38,989 nt of DNA, taken from CAYJXJ01 sp964374095. Lineage in GTDB: Bacteria > Elusimicrobiota > Elusimicrobia > UBA1565 > UBA9628. How positions within the stretch are numbered: position 1 is the stretch's first letter; every line of letters begins with the position of its first letter. Of this stretch, positions 38,047-38,989 are shown one piece after another. The stretch lies in contig CAYJXJ010000019.1 in NCBI GenBank assembly GCA_964374095.1, positions 1 through 38,989 on the forward strand. Direction: 5' to 3'. The translations under genes were made by a program, and so were the position numbers. A model generated the notes under the pieces. That model had not been told where the DNA came from. It saw nothing but the letters and a program-made list of their open reading frames with translations, and did not search any database.

Positions 38047-38849
38047 ATCAGTTTCCTCTCGATGAGGAGATCGACCAGGCGCGCGGCCTTCTCGGCGGCG
38101 GAGGCGCCGTCGACCCGCACGCCGTCGGGCCGGGCCGGCGGAGGGGACTCGTGGGTGATCACGGCCTTGGAGCCGGCGTCGCCGGCGTCGCCGGCGGCCA
38201 GGCCGAGCTCGGCGCAGCCCCAACGCGGGATGGGGGCCTTCTTGGCCGCCATCTTGCCTTTGAGGGAGGGCAGGCGGGGCTCGTTGATCTCCTTGACCGT
38301 GGCAAGGGCCGCGGGAAGGCGGACCTTGAGGATGTCCGAGCCCTCCTCCATCAGCCTCTCGACGGTGGCGCCGGTCTCGGTGAGGCCGTCGATTTTCTTG
38401 ACCGAGCTGACCCCCGGCCAGTCGAGCCAGGCCGCGACCTGCGCCCCGACGGCCCCGTCGTTGCCGTCGTTGGAGTTCTTTCCGAACAATACCAAGTGCA
38501 CGGGCTTCTCGGCCCCGATCTTTTTGACCGCGGCCGCCAAGGCGCGGCTGACCGCGAAGGTGTCGCCTCCGGAGAACTCGGGCCCCGTGACCAGGACGCC
38601 GGCGTCGCAGCCGCGCGAGATCGCTTCCCGCAGGGCGTTTTCGGAGGACTCGGGTCCGACCGTCACGACCGTCGCCGTGGAGCCCGGGTTCTTCTCCTTG
38701 ATGCGCACCGCTTCCTCGACGGCGTACTCGTCGAAGGGGTTGAGAGCCAGCTGCAGCCCGTCGCGCTTCACCTTGCCCGTGGCCGCATCGACGGCGACGG
38801 AAAGGGAAGCGGGGGTGTTCTTGACGCAAACCACCACATTGAGCGGCAT
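38043..38849 (-). CDS. etfB: Electron transfer flavoprotein beta subunit
   Basis: 268 residues. MPLNVVVCVKNTPASLSVAV begins the adenine-nucleotide-binding fold; LNPFDEYAVEEAVRIKEKNP and VTVGPESSENALREAISRGC are standard ETF-beta sequence, and the recognition-loop area GDTFAVSRALAAAVKK and LPAALATVKEINEPRLPSLK follow. A short Gly-Asp-Ala repeat (AAGDAGDAGSK) near residue 225 comes from a GTCGCCGGC tandem repeat in the DNA. It forms a heterodimer with EtfA, whose TTG overlaps its stop. A -10-like TAATAT ends 6 nt before the ATG. Confidence 0.95.
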   Translation of the reverse strand: MPLNVVVCVKNTPASLSVAVDAATGKVKRDGLQLALNPFDEYAVEEAVRIKEKNPGSTATVVTVGPESSENALREAISRGCDAGVLVTGPEFSGGDTFAVSRALAAAVKKIGAEKPVHLVLFGKNSNDGNDGAVGAQVAAWLDWPGVSSVKKIDGLTETGATVERLMEEGSDILKVRLPAALATVKEINEPRLPSLKGKMAAKKAPIPRWGCAELGLAAGDAGDAGSKAVITHESPPPARPDGVRVDGASAAEKAARLVDLLIERKLI

Positions 38850-38855
38850 GACGCG

Positions 38856-38861
38856 ATATTA
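38856..38861 (-). promoter_or_regulatory. -10-like box of etfBA
   Basis: On the minus strand TAATAT ends 6 nt before the etfB ATG; no -35 consensus at 16-18 bp. Leaderless-type arrangement. Confidence 0.4.
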
Positions 38862-38887
38862 AAGAAAATTCCGGGCCCTATTTCCAC

Positions 38888-38919
38888 GTCCCGGGGGCGC
38901 GCCCTCCAGGACCCGGGAC
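38888..38919. repeat. Inverted repeat upstream of etfB
   Basis: GTCCCGGG (38888-38895) and CCCGGGAC (38912-38919) are perfect 8-bp arms around a 16-nt loop that itself contains the palindrome GGCGCGCC. It lies 39 bp upstream of the etfB start: an operator or a hairpin. Confidence 0.5.
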
Positions 38920-38935
38920 CTACGAATGGAATTTA

Positions 38936-38988
38936 ATGGCTCATGGCACGAAGGTGTGGGCTACCGTCCATGGCCTGAACTGAGCCAT
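38936..38988. repeat. Inverted repeat at the right edge
   Basis: ATGGCTCA (38936-38943) and TGAGCCAT (38981-38988) are perfect arms 37 nt apart, ending at the window edge. They may be part of an element lying outside. Confidence 0.4.
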
Positions 38989-38989
38989 C

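Noticed and set aside
38165..38205. GTCGCCGGC tandem repeat in etfB as a regulatory or phase-variable repeat
   Set aside because: The 9-bp unit keeps the frame and encodes a Gly-Asp-Ala linker, so copy changes would only alter linker length. It is not likely to be a switch.
1..38989. tRNA, rRNA, riboswitch and CRISPR signals
   Set aside because: Reading both strands I found no cloverleaf, rRNA core, known riboswitch consensus or regularly spaced repeats. A covariance-model scan would be the decisive test.

Overview
The window reads as high-GC (roughly two thirds G+C by eye) bacterial DNA from an organism with a respiratory chain. It is probably from a metagenome-derived or draft assembly, because a 10-N scaffold gap sits inside nuoM. 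There are no rRNA or tRNA genes to place it. Signal peptides, lytic transglycosylase, complex I, ETF and a tightly overlapping gene style fit a Gram-negative-like, deeply branching high-GC phylum. Elusimicrobiota is a guess only.

Layout. (1) 1-1922, minus strand: most of an FAD/GcvT-type dimethylglycine/sarcosine dehydrogenase-like gene that runs off the left edge. (2) 1.9-8.3 kb: an accessory zone with a proline-rich exported protein, an XRE regulator, two separated pieces of an IS91-family transposase flanking a secreted protein of unknown function, a stranded 3' gene fragment, an AbiE-like toxin-antitoxin pair whose antitoxin has three domains, and a decayed IS4-like transposase beside a 20-bp palindrome. 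(3) 8.3-11.3 kb, minus strand: an operon of a CheY-metallo-beta-lactamase fusion, an inositol-monophosphatase-family enzyme and a choline-kinase-like phosphotransferase. (4) 11.4-13.3 kb: divergent lytic transglycosylase and YbhN/LPG-synthase-type membrane protein. (5) 13.7-37.0 kb, plus strand: a complete NADH:quinone oxidoreductase (complex I) gene set in the permuted order J-K-L-M-N-A-B-C-D-EF-G-H-I. (6) 37.0-38.9 kb, minus strand: etfB-etfA.

The complex I locus is the most unusual part. All 14 subunits are encoded (E and F fused), but the run carries extra genes: an antisense RHH/ParE toxin-antitoxin pair between nuoA and nuoB; a stand-alone CBS-pair protein between nuoD and nuoEF; a pentameric ligand-gated ion channel overlapping the nuoEF stop codon; an exported WD40-caspase protein; an antisense PDZ-thioredoxin-like-DUF4034-like protein; and, overlapping the end of nuoI, a membrane diadenylate cyclase followed by an overlapping DHH phosphodiesterase. 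Proton pumping, a candidate ion channel, c-di-AMP synthesis and breakdown and a possible nucleotide-sensing CBS protein therefore share one transcriptional neighbourhood. That suggests (inference) a module tying respiration to ion and turgor control.

A second window-wide pattern concerns translation. Many genes that lead transcription units have a -10-like hexamer ending only 6-11 nt before the start codon and no Shine-Dalgarno sequence, while downstream genes usually start on overlapping GTGA/ATGA/TTGA codons. Leaderless transcription followed by translational coupling looks to be the normal mode here.
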